From an uncultured Eubacteriales bacterium (lineage in GTDB: Bacteria; Bacillota; Clostridia; Oscillospirales; Oscillospiraceae): a stretch of 34,464 nt of DNA. The DNA is taken from the NCBI GenBank assembly GCA_949289455.1, contig CASEOA010000107.1:1-34464 (forward strand), given 5' to 3'. The position numbers and the translations under genes were made by a program. Shown here one piece after another: positions 28,921 to 34,464 of the stretch (position 1 is the first letter of the stretch; every line of letters starts with the position of its first letter). The notes under the pieces are model-generated. The model saw only the letters and a program-made list of their open reading frames with translations, had not been told where the DNA came from and did no database searches.

Positions 28921-29256
28921 TTGAATGTCGAAATATTTGTGCAAAATGTCAAAGACTTTTGCAAAAAGAAAGGAGTCAAGCCTACTATTGCTTGCGAAGA
29001 AAGCGGCGCTGGGAAAAACTTACTCAATCACATTGAAAGCCGTGGCAGCATTCCCTCCGTCGCCAAAGTCCAGATGCTGGCGGAGTACCTGGGAGTAACG
29101 GTCAGCGAACTGCTGGGAGAAAAAGCGCCGCCCGCTGACCAACCGGCCAACGGGCGCGAAGCGGAATTTGTACGGCTGTTTGATCAGCTCACTCCCGATC
29201 AACAGGCCCTGGTGCTGGCTCAGCTAAAAGGGATCGTAGACGCGCAAGATAAGTAA
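28921..29256 (+). CDS. XRE-family repressor
   Basis: This 111-residue protein starts with TTG behind GGAGTGATG. The helix-turn-helix spans residues ~5-65 (FVQNVKDFCKKKGVKPTIAC, KNLLNHIESRGSIPSVAKVQ, AEYLGVTVSELLG). The C-terminal helix (AEFVRLFDQLTPDQQALVLA) is typical of short phage repressors of Clostridia. It is a candidate lysogeny repressor acting on its own operator and on the related repeats at 26.9, 27.3 and 28.0 kb. It lacks a LexA-type peptidase domain, so RecA-triggered self-cleavage is not expected. Confidence 0.87.
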   Translation: MNVEIFVQNVKDFCKKKGVKPTIACEESGAGKNLLNHIESRGSIPSVAKVQMLAEYLGVTVSELLGEKAPPADQPANGREAEFVRLFDQLTPDQQALVLAQLKGIVDAQDK

Positions 29257-29323
29257 GCTGCTCCTCCTCGGTGAGCTGCCGGAACAGCTCCAGCGCCTCG
29301 GTCAGAATGTTGTTCTGTGCCAT
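29189..29323 (-). CDS. Small helical phage protein
   Basis: This 44-residue protein was read from the minus strand. It starts at ATG behind GGGAGGAGG. The sequence MAQNNILTEALELFRQLTEE, then EQLTYLARLRSLLAEP, is a helical hairpin similar in style to the C-terminal part of small XRE proteins. It overlaps the repressor gene 3' end by 68 bases in opposite orientation, the sixth such convergent pair. Function unknown. Confidence 0.68.
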   Translation of the reverse strand: MAQNNILTEALELFRQLTEEEQLTYLARLRSLLAEPAPGPVDRE

Positions 29324-29380
29324 ATTGGGGCCTCCTCCCATAAAGTAGGTTTCACAAATAGGAGAAACAGGCCCTTTTGT

Positions 29381-29443
29381 TGTACGTTTCCGTACACCGA
29401 AGAGAAAAATTTGTCAAAAAAAATTTGTGTCCAAGTTGGACAC
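29381..29443. promoter_or_regulatory. Two operator-like palindromes before the first lipoprotein gene
   Basis: TGTACG-TTTC-CGTACA (29381-29396) and GTGTCCAA-G-TTGGACAC (29427-29443) lie between the leftward 44-residue gene and the lipoprotein gene. AAATTTGT also occurs twice between them. No strong -35/-10 pair was seen. The regulator is unknown. Confidence 0.55.
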
Positions 29444-29464
29444 AGGAAAGAGAGGGATATCCAT

Positions 29465-30091
29465 ATGAGAAAAACTCGATACCTGCTTCTTGTGCCGGCG
29501 ATTGCCTTGACCCTGACCGCCTGCGGCGGCTCCGGAGGCCAGACCAGCACCAGCCCCTCACCATCGCCCATATTGCTTGAACCCACCCCCGCCATTTCTG
29601 AGGCGCCTTCCCCTAATGTATCGATTGACGAAAAAGTATTTAACACTACGGTAGATGAAGTTGTTCGTGTGCTGGCCGCGAATACTGATGGCATCGCTCA
29701 TGTATCCATTGCGGATGTAGATCCAGAGATAGATGAATGGGAAGCACAAGGCTCATCAGTGGCAGGGAATTACTATTCTTACACTATTCAAGATGGACTT
29801 GCCATTGCTATCATTGATTCTGCCCAAACGGGTAAAGTCCAAAGTGTTTCGGTTACAGCCCTGGTCGATTCATTGAGCAATGATGCAGCATATGATTTGG
29901 GATGTTACCAGGCCACACTTCTCGCTATGTTTGAGCCTGATTCAGATCGATTGGCAGACGTTGAGGCAGATCTCAATATACAGAATGCAAGTTTCTCAGA
30001 TGACAATATTTATTTTGCTTACGGAAGTATTGCCGAGTATATGTACATGATTAGTGGGGGCACGTCTTATTTGTCTATAGATCCAAAGTAA
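29465..30091 (+). CDS. Secreted lipoprotein of unknown function
   Basis: This 208-residue protein starts with the ATG at 29465 behind AGAGAGGG. A lipoprotein signal (MRKTRYLLLVPAIALTLTAC) ends in lipobox LTAC, and a Gly/Ser/Thr/Pro linker follows. The mature domain (KVFNTTVDEVVRVLAANTDG, SYTIQDGLAIAIIDSAQTGK, VEADLNIQNASFSDDNIYFA) has the alpha/beta look of small cell-surface proteins in Clostridia. It is probably anchored outside the membrane. Codon use is lower in GC than its right-hand neighbours. A prophage cargo gene or leftover host gene. Confidence 0.78.
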   Translation: MRKTRYLLLVPAIALTLTACGGSGGQTSTSPSPSPILLEPTPAISEAPSPNVSIDEKVFNTTVDEVVRVLAANTDGIAHVSIADVDPEIDEWEAQGSSVAGNYYSYTIQDGLAIAIIDSAQTGKVQSVSVTALVDSLSNDAAYDLGCYQATLLAMFEPDSDRLADVEADLNIQNASFSDDNIYFAYGSIAEYMYMISGGTSYLSIDPK

Positions 30092-30135
30092 GTAGCATGT
30101 CTGTTAAAACCATAACGATATGGAGTAATTGAAAC

Positions 30136-30849
30136 ATGAAAAAATTTCTGACCATTTTCCTCTGCTGCCTGATGCTGACCCCGTTGGCGGCCTGCGGCGG
30201 CACAGCCGAAGCCGAGCCCTCCATAGTCCCCCAGGTCACCGCCAGCCAGCCGGTGGAGACGGAGGCCCCCGCCATTACGTCCATTAACCTGGACTACGAC
30301 CAGACAGACTTGGAACTGGACATCAAGGACACCTTCTCTATCCCCGTGGAGGTGCTGGAAGAGGGGGCCGACACCGCAGGCCTAAAGTTCAGCACCACCA
30401 AGCCGGCCGTCCTCACCTTTACACCCCAGGAGGACGGCGGCGCCCTGGTGGGAGTGGTCACCCCAAAGGCCGAGGGTACTGCGGAGATCTCGGTGTTTAC
30501 CGGCCAGGTCCAGAGCCAGGTCATCACAGTCACCGTGATCGACGCTGAGCGCATCGCCGCGGAAGAAGCCGCTGCCCAAAAGGCAGCGGAGGAGGAAGCC
30601 GCTCGTAAGGCTGCTGAGGAGGAAGCTGCCCGTAAGGCTGCCGAAGAGGCCGCAGCTCAGCAGGCAGCCCAACAGCAGCAGCAACAGAGCCAGCAGTCCC
30701 AATCGAATGGCCGCACCGTATACATCACTCCCACCGGTAAGCGGTATCACTACGATAACCACTGCAATGGCGGCACTTACATCCCCTCCACTATTTCCGA
30801 GGCCCAGGCCATGGGCCTTACGCCCTGTAAGAAGTGCGCCGGAGGATAA
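30136..30849 (+). CDS. Lipoprotein with Ig-like domain and Cys/His C-terminal motif
   Basis: This 237-residue protein has a signal MKKFLTIFLCCLMLTPLAAC with lipobox LAAC. Residues ~45-138 look like a Big2/Ig-like domain (ITSINLDYDQTDLELDIKD, VGVVTPKAEGTAEISVFTG, VITVTVIDA). Residues ~142-190 are an Ala/Glu/Lys repeat (AAEEEAARKAAEEEAARKA) then poly-Gln/Ser, a rigid stalk. The end carries YITPTGKRYHYDNHCNGGTY and MGLTPCKKCAGG, a small Cys/His module frequent at the ends of secreted Firmicutes proteins and probably metal binding. Surface exposed; a lysogenic-conversion role is possible. Confidence 0.82.
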   Translation: MKKFLTIFLCCLMLTPLAACGGTAEAEPSIVPQVTASQPVETEAPAITSINLDYDQTDLELDIKDTFSIPVEVLEEGADTAGLKFSTTKPAVLTFTPQEDGGALVGVVTPKAEGTAEISVFTGQVQSQVITVTVIDAERIAAEEAAAQKAAEEEAARKAAEEEAARKAAEEAAAQQAAQQQQQQSQQSQSNGRTVYITPTGKRYHYDNHCNGGTYIPSTISEAQAMGLTPCKKCAGG

Positions 30850-30965
30850 TAAAATATAAACGCTGCTATAATAAAAAAGACTGTTGATAAGGTTCCCAAT
30901 TTCATATACACTATAGAACAAGATTTCTATTCCTGACCCTGTCATACCTACGAAAGGAGCCCGCC

Positions 30966-31538
30966 ATGCCGCAGCCCAAAGAACACCGCTACACCCTGGC
31001 CGACGCGCTGACCTGGGAGGAACAGGAGCGCATTGAGCTGATCGACGGCGCGGCCGTGATGATGGCGCCCCCCTCCCGGGTCCACCAGGAGATCGCCGCG
31101 GAGCTCACCCGCCAGATCGGCAACTACCTGGACGGGAAGAAGTGCAGGGTCTACCCCGCCCCCTTTGCCGTCCGGCTCTTCGAGAAGGCCCATGACCGGC
31201 CGGAGGACGTGGACACCCTGGTGGAGCCCGACCTGTCGGTGGTGTGCGATCCCGGCAAGCTGGACGACCTGGGCTGCAAGGGCGCCCCCGATCTGGTGAT
31301 CGAGATCCTCTCCCCCTCCACCCAGCGGCACGACCGGCTCACCAAGTACAACCTGTATGAGCGGGCCGGGGTGGCGGAATATTGGATCGTCAGCCCGGAG
31401 GAGCGCACCGTCCAGGTGAGCCTGCTCTCCGGCGGCCGCTACCGCATGGAGGAGCTCTACACCCCCCAGGACATCGCCAAGGTCCACGTACTGGATGGCT
31501 GCTTCGTGGAGCTGGCCAAGGTGTTTCCCGCTGAATAA
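30966..31538 (+). CDS. Uma2-family (DUF820) PD-(D/E)XK-like protein
   Basis: This 190-residue protein starts at ATG behind GAAAGGAG. The Uma2 landmarks are EEQERIELIDGAAVMMAPPS, the VDTLVEPDLSVVCDP acidic motif, GAPDLVIEILSPSTQRHDR and KYNLYERAGVAEYWIVSPEE, the putative nuclease core of this restriction-endonuclease-like fold. Cellular roles of Uma2 proteins are poorly known. High-GC codon use resembles the late phage genes or host genome rather than the lower-GC lysogeny region. Confidence 0.9.
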   Translation: MPQPKEHRYTLADALTWEEQERIELIDGAAVMMAPPSRVHQEIAAELTRQIGNYLDGKKCRVYPAPFAVRLFEKAHDRPEDVDTLVEPDLSVVCDPGKLDDLGCKGAPDLVIEILSPSTQRHDRLTKYNLYERAGVAEYWIVSPEERTVQVSLLSGGRYRMEELYTPQDIAKVHVLDGCFVELAKVFPAE

Positions 31539-31541
31539 CGC

Positions 31542-31567
31542 AAAAAAGCCGGGGCTTTCGCCCCGGC
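31542..31567 (-). terminator. Rho-independent terminator of the toxin gene
   Basis: GCCGGGGC, short loop, GCCCCGGC, followed on the minus strand by six T. It lies ten bases after the toxin stop. The same stem can fold at the end of the Uma2 transcript but lacks a T-run in that direction. Confidence 0.9.
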
Positions 31568-31577
31568 CTCAAAAGTG

Positions 31578-32063
31578 CTATACAAGATACTCAGCATTCT
31601 TACGTTTATTGATAAGCTGCCGCTCTATGCTCAGAATATCAATAGCCGGACGCAGCTTCCCATACCGCACCATTGTAAGATACCGCTTCAGCTTACTCTG
31701 GATCTTCTTGATGTCTGCCTTGTCCTCAATAACAAACGGCACACCCTGAATGGTAAAAGGCTTTTTAATGTACTCCTCCACAACTGGGATGACATTACCG
31801 ATAAGAAATGCGCTTTGCCTGCCCTTCACCCGGGTGATGTAATAAAAAATGCACTCCCCATGTCTTTTTTCATCCGAAGAGATCTTTGCTTGGTATTTAT
31901 CCACCTTGCTACTGAGAGGGATGGTCCATACAATCCCGTTTTCTCCGCAAATCGCCAAGTAATAGGGTCTCGCTTCGTGCTTGTTGCTCATGTGACGAAT
32001 ACTCGGGAAATCAGTAAAATACTCATCCGAAATCACACACAGTCCATTTGTCTCTACCTGCAT
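31578..32063 (-). CDS. Type III toxin-antitoxin toxin (ToxN/AbiQ/CptN-like endoribonuclease)
   Basis: This 161-residue protein has an ATG at 32063 with GAGAG nine bases upstream; a GTG at 32069 is an alternative. The family pattern is an N-terminal YFTDFPSI segment, EARPYYLAI, the GIVWTIPLSSKVDKYQAKI strand-helix block, YYITRVKGRQSAFLIGNVIP, VEEYIKKPF, and a C-terminal helix with LKRYLTMVRYGKLRP. ToxN-type enzymes cut mRNA and are held in check by a repeat RNA encoded upstream. The upstream promoter, repeats and terminator here match that layout. Such systems abort phage infection or stabilise mobile DNA. Family call from memory of the pattern; the context makes it strong. Confidence 0.82.
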   Translation of the reverse strand: MQVETNGLCVISDEYFTDFPSIRHMSNKHEARPYYLAICGENGIVWTIPLSSKVDKYQAKISSDEKRHGECIFYYITRVKGRQSAFLIGNVIPVVEEYIKKPFTIQGVPFVIEDKADIKKIQSKLKRYLTMVRYGKLRPAIDILSIERQLINKRKNAEYLV

Positions 32064-32094
32064 CTTCACATTCTCTCTTTCGCCGTAAATGGGG

Positions 32095-32126
32095 AAGCCT
32101 CCCTACGGAGGATCGCAGGGAGGCTT
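32095..32126 (-). terminator. Leaky terminator between antitoxin RNA and toxin gene
   Basis: On the minus strand AAGCCTCCCT, a 12-base loop, AGGGAGGCTT form a perfect ten-base stem. The following CCCCATTT is a poor T-run, so partial read-through into the toxin gene is expected, as in type III systems. Confidence 0.82.
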
Positions 32127-32282
32127 TTCAAGCCGCCTATTTATAAGTCCCCGGACAGGCAGGGGGCAATCCAAAGCAAGTCCCGTATTTGTGAGTCGCC
32201 CGGAGACAGGCGGCAATGACGATGGGCAGACGAAGATGACGGAGAGTCAAATTCTTATCTGGCAGAGGGTACTTCCCCCTGC
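32124..32282 (-). ncRNA. ToxI/CptI-like repeat antitoxin RNA
   Basis: Transcribed leftwards from about 32282, it contains two clear ~47-base direct repeats, 32217-32171 and 32170-32124. Both begin ATTGCC, and share CCTG, CCGG, GACT and AAATA at matching positions, followed by a GG...CTTG end. A weaker third unit upstream shares GACT near 32248. Type III antitoxins are processed by the toxin at each repeat and wrap it in an inactive RNA-protein complex. Two-unit arrays with ~45-base period are typical of the CptIN branch. Confidence 0.78.
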
Positions 32283-32288
32283 GTTATC

Positions 32289-32297
32289 ATTATATCA
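32289..32297 (-). promoter_or_regulatory. Extended -10 promoter of the toxin-antitoxin locus
   Basis: On the minus strand TG-A-TATAAT is a perfect extended -10 (TATAAT at 32294-32289). No close TTGACA match lies at 17 bases (TGGTTA is the nearest). Start predicted near 32282. Confidence 0.78.
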
Positions 32298-32518
32298 GTT
32301 TTGCACAGAGTTAACCACTGGTTTCTTGTACAAAGGCAATGATGCAAATTTGTGAAATTTTGTGATAACAAAATCTGGCTTAATATATTCATAATATACT
32401 GTAAACAAGTCCATCACCCTAGTCGATTCTATAAAATTTCTCCTCTTCTTTTTCTACTTCTCTAATCACTCATCACTACCACCTATTGCTATTGACGTTT
32501 AGAAAGGCGGTGACCCAC

Positions 32519-34003
32519 ATGGACGCGGCCCAATATCTGCGCAAGTCACGGATGGAGGAGGGCATGGACACCCAGGAGGTGCTGGCGAAACACCGGAAGG
32601 CCCTGGCCGACTTTGCCGCCTCCCACGACATCCACATCATTGAGACCTACTATGAGGTGGTCAGCGGAGAGAGCCTGTACGCCCGGCCGGAGATGCTGCG
32701 GCTGCTGGAGGACGTGGAGGAGGGCCGGTATGACGCGGTGCTGGTGATGGATCTGGACCGGCTCTCCCGGGGCCGGATGAAGGACCAGGGCATCATCCTG
32801 GACGCATTCCGGGACTCCGGCACCCTCATCGTCACCCCGGAAAAGACCTACGATCTGTCCGATGACCTGGACGACGAGATGGCGGAGTTCAAGACCTTCA
32901 TGAGCCGCCGGGAGTACAAGATCATCAACAAGCGGCTGCGCCGGGGGCTGAAGCAGACCATCCAGGACGGCTGCTACGTGGCCAACGCCCCCTACGGCTA
33001 CCGGAAGGTCACGGTGGACCGGAAGCCCACCCTGGAGATCTACGAGCCGGAGGCCAAGTTCGTGCGGATGATGTACGACCTGTACCTCCAGGGCTACGGC
33101 TGCGTGTCCATCGCCCGGTACGTCAACTCCCTGGGGGCCAAGCCCCACCGGTCGGCGGAGTTCACCCGCAACAGCGTGGCCCACATCCTGCGCAACCCCA
33201 CCTTCGCCGGCAAGATCGTGTGGGATCAGAAGACCCACATCCGCAAGGGGGCCCGTGGCAACCCCAAGCATATCACCATCTACAACCCCCGGGATCAGTG
33301 GACCATCGTGGACGGGATGCACCCGGCCATCGTCTCCCAGGAGACCTACGACCAAGTCCAGGCGGTGCTGGCGGGGCGGTATATCCCCTCCCGGAACGAC
33401 GGCACGGTGCGCAGCTCCCTGGCGGGGCTGGTGAAGTGCGCCAACTGTGGCCAAAATATGCAGCGGCTGACCATGAAGGGCAAGCCCTACCTGGTGTGTA
33501 CCCGGCCGGGGTGCTGCGCCTCCACCAAGTTCGAGCTGGTGGAGGACCGGGTGCTGGCCTACCTGGAGGAGACTCTGGTCCGGCTGGAGCTAGAGAAGCA
33601 GGCCGGCGGGCCCCGGGATACGGCGGTGCAGGAAGCGGCACTGGAGGCCGTCAACAAGGAGCTGGCGGCGGCCCAGCGGCAGAAGAGTCGGCTTTACGAG
33701 CTGCTGGAGCTGGAGGAGTACGACCTGCCCACCTTCCGGGAGCGGATGGGGGCGGTGAAGGAGAAGATCGCCGGGCTGGAGCGCCGCCAGCGGGAGGCCC
33801 GGCAGGCGGTGGAGGCCACCCGGACCTCCGACCCGGAGGCTCTGGCCAGGAAGATCCGGGCGGTGCTGGACGCCTATGACGCCTCCGATCCCGCCGGCCG
33901 CAACGCCATGCTGAAGGGGGTCATTTCCGCCGCCTGGTACCGGAAAGAGAAGAAAACCCGCCCCACCGAGTTCCAGCTCTCCTTCGACCTCAACCTGTTC
34001 TGA
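32519..34003 (+). CDS. int: Large serine recombinase, probable phage integrase
   Basis: This 494-residue protein starts with the ATG at 32519 behind AGAAAGGCGGTG, rather than 11 codons earlier. The catalytic serine lies in YLRKSR (about Ser10). The resolvase domain continues with RLLEDVEEGRYDAVLVMDLD and RLSRGRMKDQG. Then comes the recombinase domain (NAPYGYRKVTVD, HILRNPTFAGKIVWDQKTH), a zinc ribbon (VKCANCGQNM...CTRPGCCAS), and a coiled coil (residues ~380-440). The Cys4 zinc domain and coiled coil control attP/attB choice and synapsis. It lies next to the junction with a broken host gene. The AT-rich upstream region (32300-32500) holds possible promoters such as TTGTGA with TATATT. Confidence 0.95.
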   Translation: MDAAQYLRKSRMEEGMDTQEVLAKHRKALADFAASHDIHIIETYYEVVSGESLYARPEMLRLLEDVEEGRYDAVLVMDLDRLSRGRMKDQGIILDAFRDSGTLIVTPEKTYDLSDDLDDEMAEFKTFMSRREYKIINKRLRRGLKQTIQDGCYVANAPYGYRKVTVDRKPTLEIYEPEAKFVRMMYDLYLQGYGCVSIARYVNSLGAKPHRSAEFTRNSVAHILRNPTFAGKIVWDQKTHIRKGARGNPKHITIYNPRDQWTIVDGMHPAIVSQETYDQVQAVLAGRYIPSRNDGTVRSSLAGLVKCANCGQNMQRLTMKGKPYLVCTRPGCCASTKFELVEDRVLAYLEETLVRLELEKQAGGPRDTAVQEAALEAVNKELAAAQRQKSRLYELLELEEYDLPTFRERMGAVKEKIAGLERRQREARQAVEATRTSDPEALARKIRAVLDAYDASDPAGRNAMLKGVISAAWYRKEKKTRPTEFQLSFDLNLF

Positions 34004-34154
34004 CCGCAACCCCTTGAGCCCCAATGAGTCTTGGTATATAAGACGTAATATCTTCCTCTTTACAGGAGTCGTAGATTTTCTTGGTGTGTATGCAGACGGC
34101 CTCGCGGACGCAGGCGGAATCCTGCACCGGGCCGGGCATGGTCTTGTCAGGCAT
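33990..34154 (-). pseudogene. 5' fragment of a disrupted host gene
   Basis: From an ATG at 34154 behind AGGAGGTATTGC the frame reads MPDKTMPGPVQDSACVREAV, then CIHTKKIYDSCK. This is the conserved start of a Clostridia protein, which normally continues DKDCIEDLRVY or similar and is ~200 residues. Here it changes to EEDITSYIPRLIG... and stops at 33990, inside the recombinase 3' end. The prophage seems to have split this gene; the rest should lie beyond the other phage end. Family recognition is from memory. Confidence 0.75.
34055..34075. other. Probable attachment-site junction
   Basis: The host-like reading ...KIYDSCK ends and phage sequence begins around TTACAGGAGTC (plus strand, 34060-34070), about 55-65 bases after the recombinase stop. 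The core is probably short, as for serine integrases, and cannot be fixed without the other end. Confidence 0.6.
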
Positions 34155-34301
34155 TGCAATACCTCCTAGGCAGATATTGGAGGGGGTATTCCCTTCCGTT
34201 CCATTCTATGTGCCCAGGTCAATTCGGTGCCAGCCAGCGGCACCATAGCCCCAACTAGGCTTGCGTCAATCCCAATCCAAAAAAGTGACACGCATATTAA
34301 A
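34155..34301 (-). promoter_or_regulatory. Host intergenic region with candidate promoter
   Basis: Between the 5S terminator and the disrupted gene, TTGACG (34269-34264), a 16-base gap and TATGGT (34247-34242) on the minus strand could drive the host gene. No other gene is seen in this stretch. Confidence 0.4.
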
Positions 34302-34352
34302 ATCAAAAATAAAAAACGAGGTTCAGAAACCCTTGCGGGCTCTAAACCTCGT
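34302..34352 (-). terminator. Terminator of the rRNA operon
   Basis: On the minus strand ACGAGGTTTAGAGCCC, loop GCAA, GGGTTTCTGAACCTCGT, then TTTTTATTTTTGATTTT. A strong stem directly after the 5S gene. Confidence 0.93.
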
Positions 34353-34361
34353 CTCTTTGTG

Positions 34362-34464
<103 letters not shown>

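Noticed and set aside
29427-29443. LexA (SOS) box
   Set aside because: GTGTCCAAGTTGGACAC does not match the Firmicutes GAAC...GTTC pattern.
32089-32355. Plus-strand 88-residue frame over the antitoxin RNA
   Set aside because: No ribosome site and opposite to the promoter-repeat-terminator order of the toxin-antitoxin locus.
34055-34075. Integration in a tRNA or rRNA gene
   Set aside because: No tRNA is present and the 5S gene is intact at its 3' end; the junction is about 300 bases away inside a protein gene.

Overview
The window is most of an integrated tailed phage (a contractile-tailed myophage prophage) in a high-GC Gram-positive gut-type Clostridia, most likely an Oscillospiraceae relative (Flavonifractor/Lawsonibacter-like). 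That placement is inference. It rests on the high-GC codon use of the phage late genes, Firmicutes-type strong Shine-Dalgarno sites, PBSX/XkdM-like tail genes, and a Clostridia-type host gene fragment at the right end beside a 5S rRNA gene.

Right to left, the layout is as follows. (1) 34.36-34.46 kb: the 3' part of a host 5S rRNA gene on the minus strand with its rho-independent terminator, followed by the first ~30 codons of a host gene (minus, from 34154) whose reading frame runs into unrelated sequence at about 34.06 kb. This is the probable attachment junction. (2) 32.5-34.0 kb: a large serine recombinase (plus strand), the likely integrase, next to that junction. (3) 31.5-32.3 kb: a type III toxin-antitoxin locus on the minus strand, comprising an extended -10 promoter, an RNA made of ~47-nt direct repeats, a leaky terminator, a ToxN/AbiQ/CptN-like toxin gene and a final terminator. 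(4) 29.4-31.5 kb: three plus-strand cargo genes (two lipoproteins and a Uma2-family nuclease-like protein). (5) 25.9-29.3 kb: a lysogeny/regulatory region of six consecutive plus/minus gene pairs that converge and overlap at their 3' ends. A ~40-bp repeat recurs in four of the divergent gaps, and a structured non-coding RNA with a near-consensus promoter and a UUCG-loop terminator sits inside.

(6) 17.5-25.9 kb: the early operon on the minus strand. It holds two XRE regulators, small unknown genes, a replisome organiser with origin-like iterons inside its own gene, a DnaB/Twinkle-like helicase, ParA, a DUF3102 protein, and PcfK- and PcfJ-like proteins known from conjugative elements. A short plus-strand RNA lies antisense to the leader. 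(7) 15.6-17.4 kb: a HUH rolling-circle-type Rep protein, a small helix-rich protein, a zinc-binding KTR-type protein, a two-gene plus-strand island with its own terminator, and a 21-bp perfect inverted repeat.

(8) 0-15.6 kb: the late operon, minus strand and tightly packed. Its order is HNH endonuclease, small and large terminase, a small membrane protein, portal, ClpP-type prohead protease, HK97 major capsid protein, a capsid-associated protein, four head-tail joining genes, tail sheath, tail tube, tail assembly chaperone with a programmed -1 frameshift (A AAA AAC), tape measure, LysM baseplate protein, hub protein, DUF2577, and a DUF2634-like protein that hits a stop codon at the window edge. 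The rest of the baseplate, the fibres, the lysis genes and the other attachment site must lie beyond position 1.

The most novel-looking elements are the type III toxin-antitoxin locus, the convergent-overlap gene array with its shared repeat, and the two unannotated small RNAs. All assignments were made by reading the sequence, without database searches.
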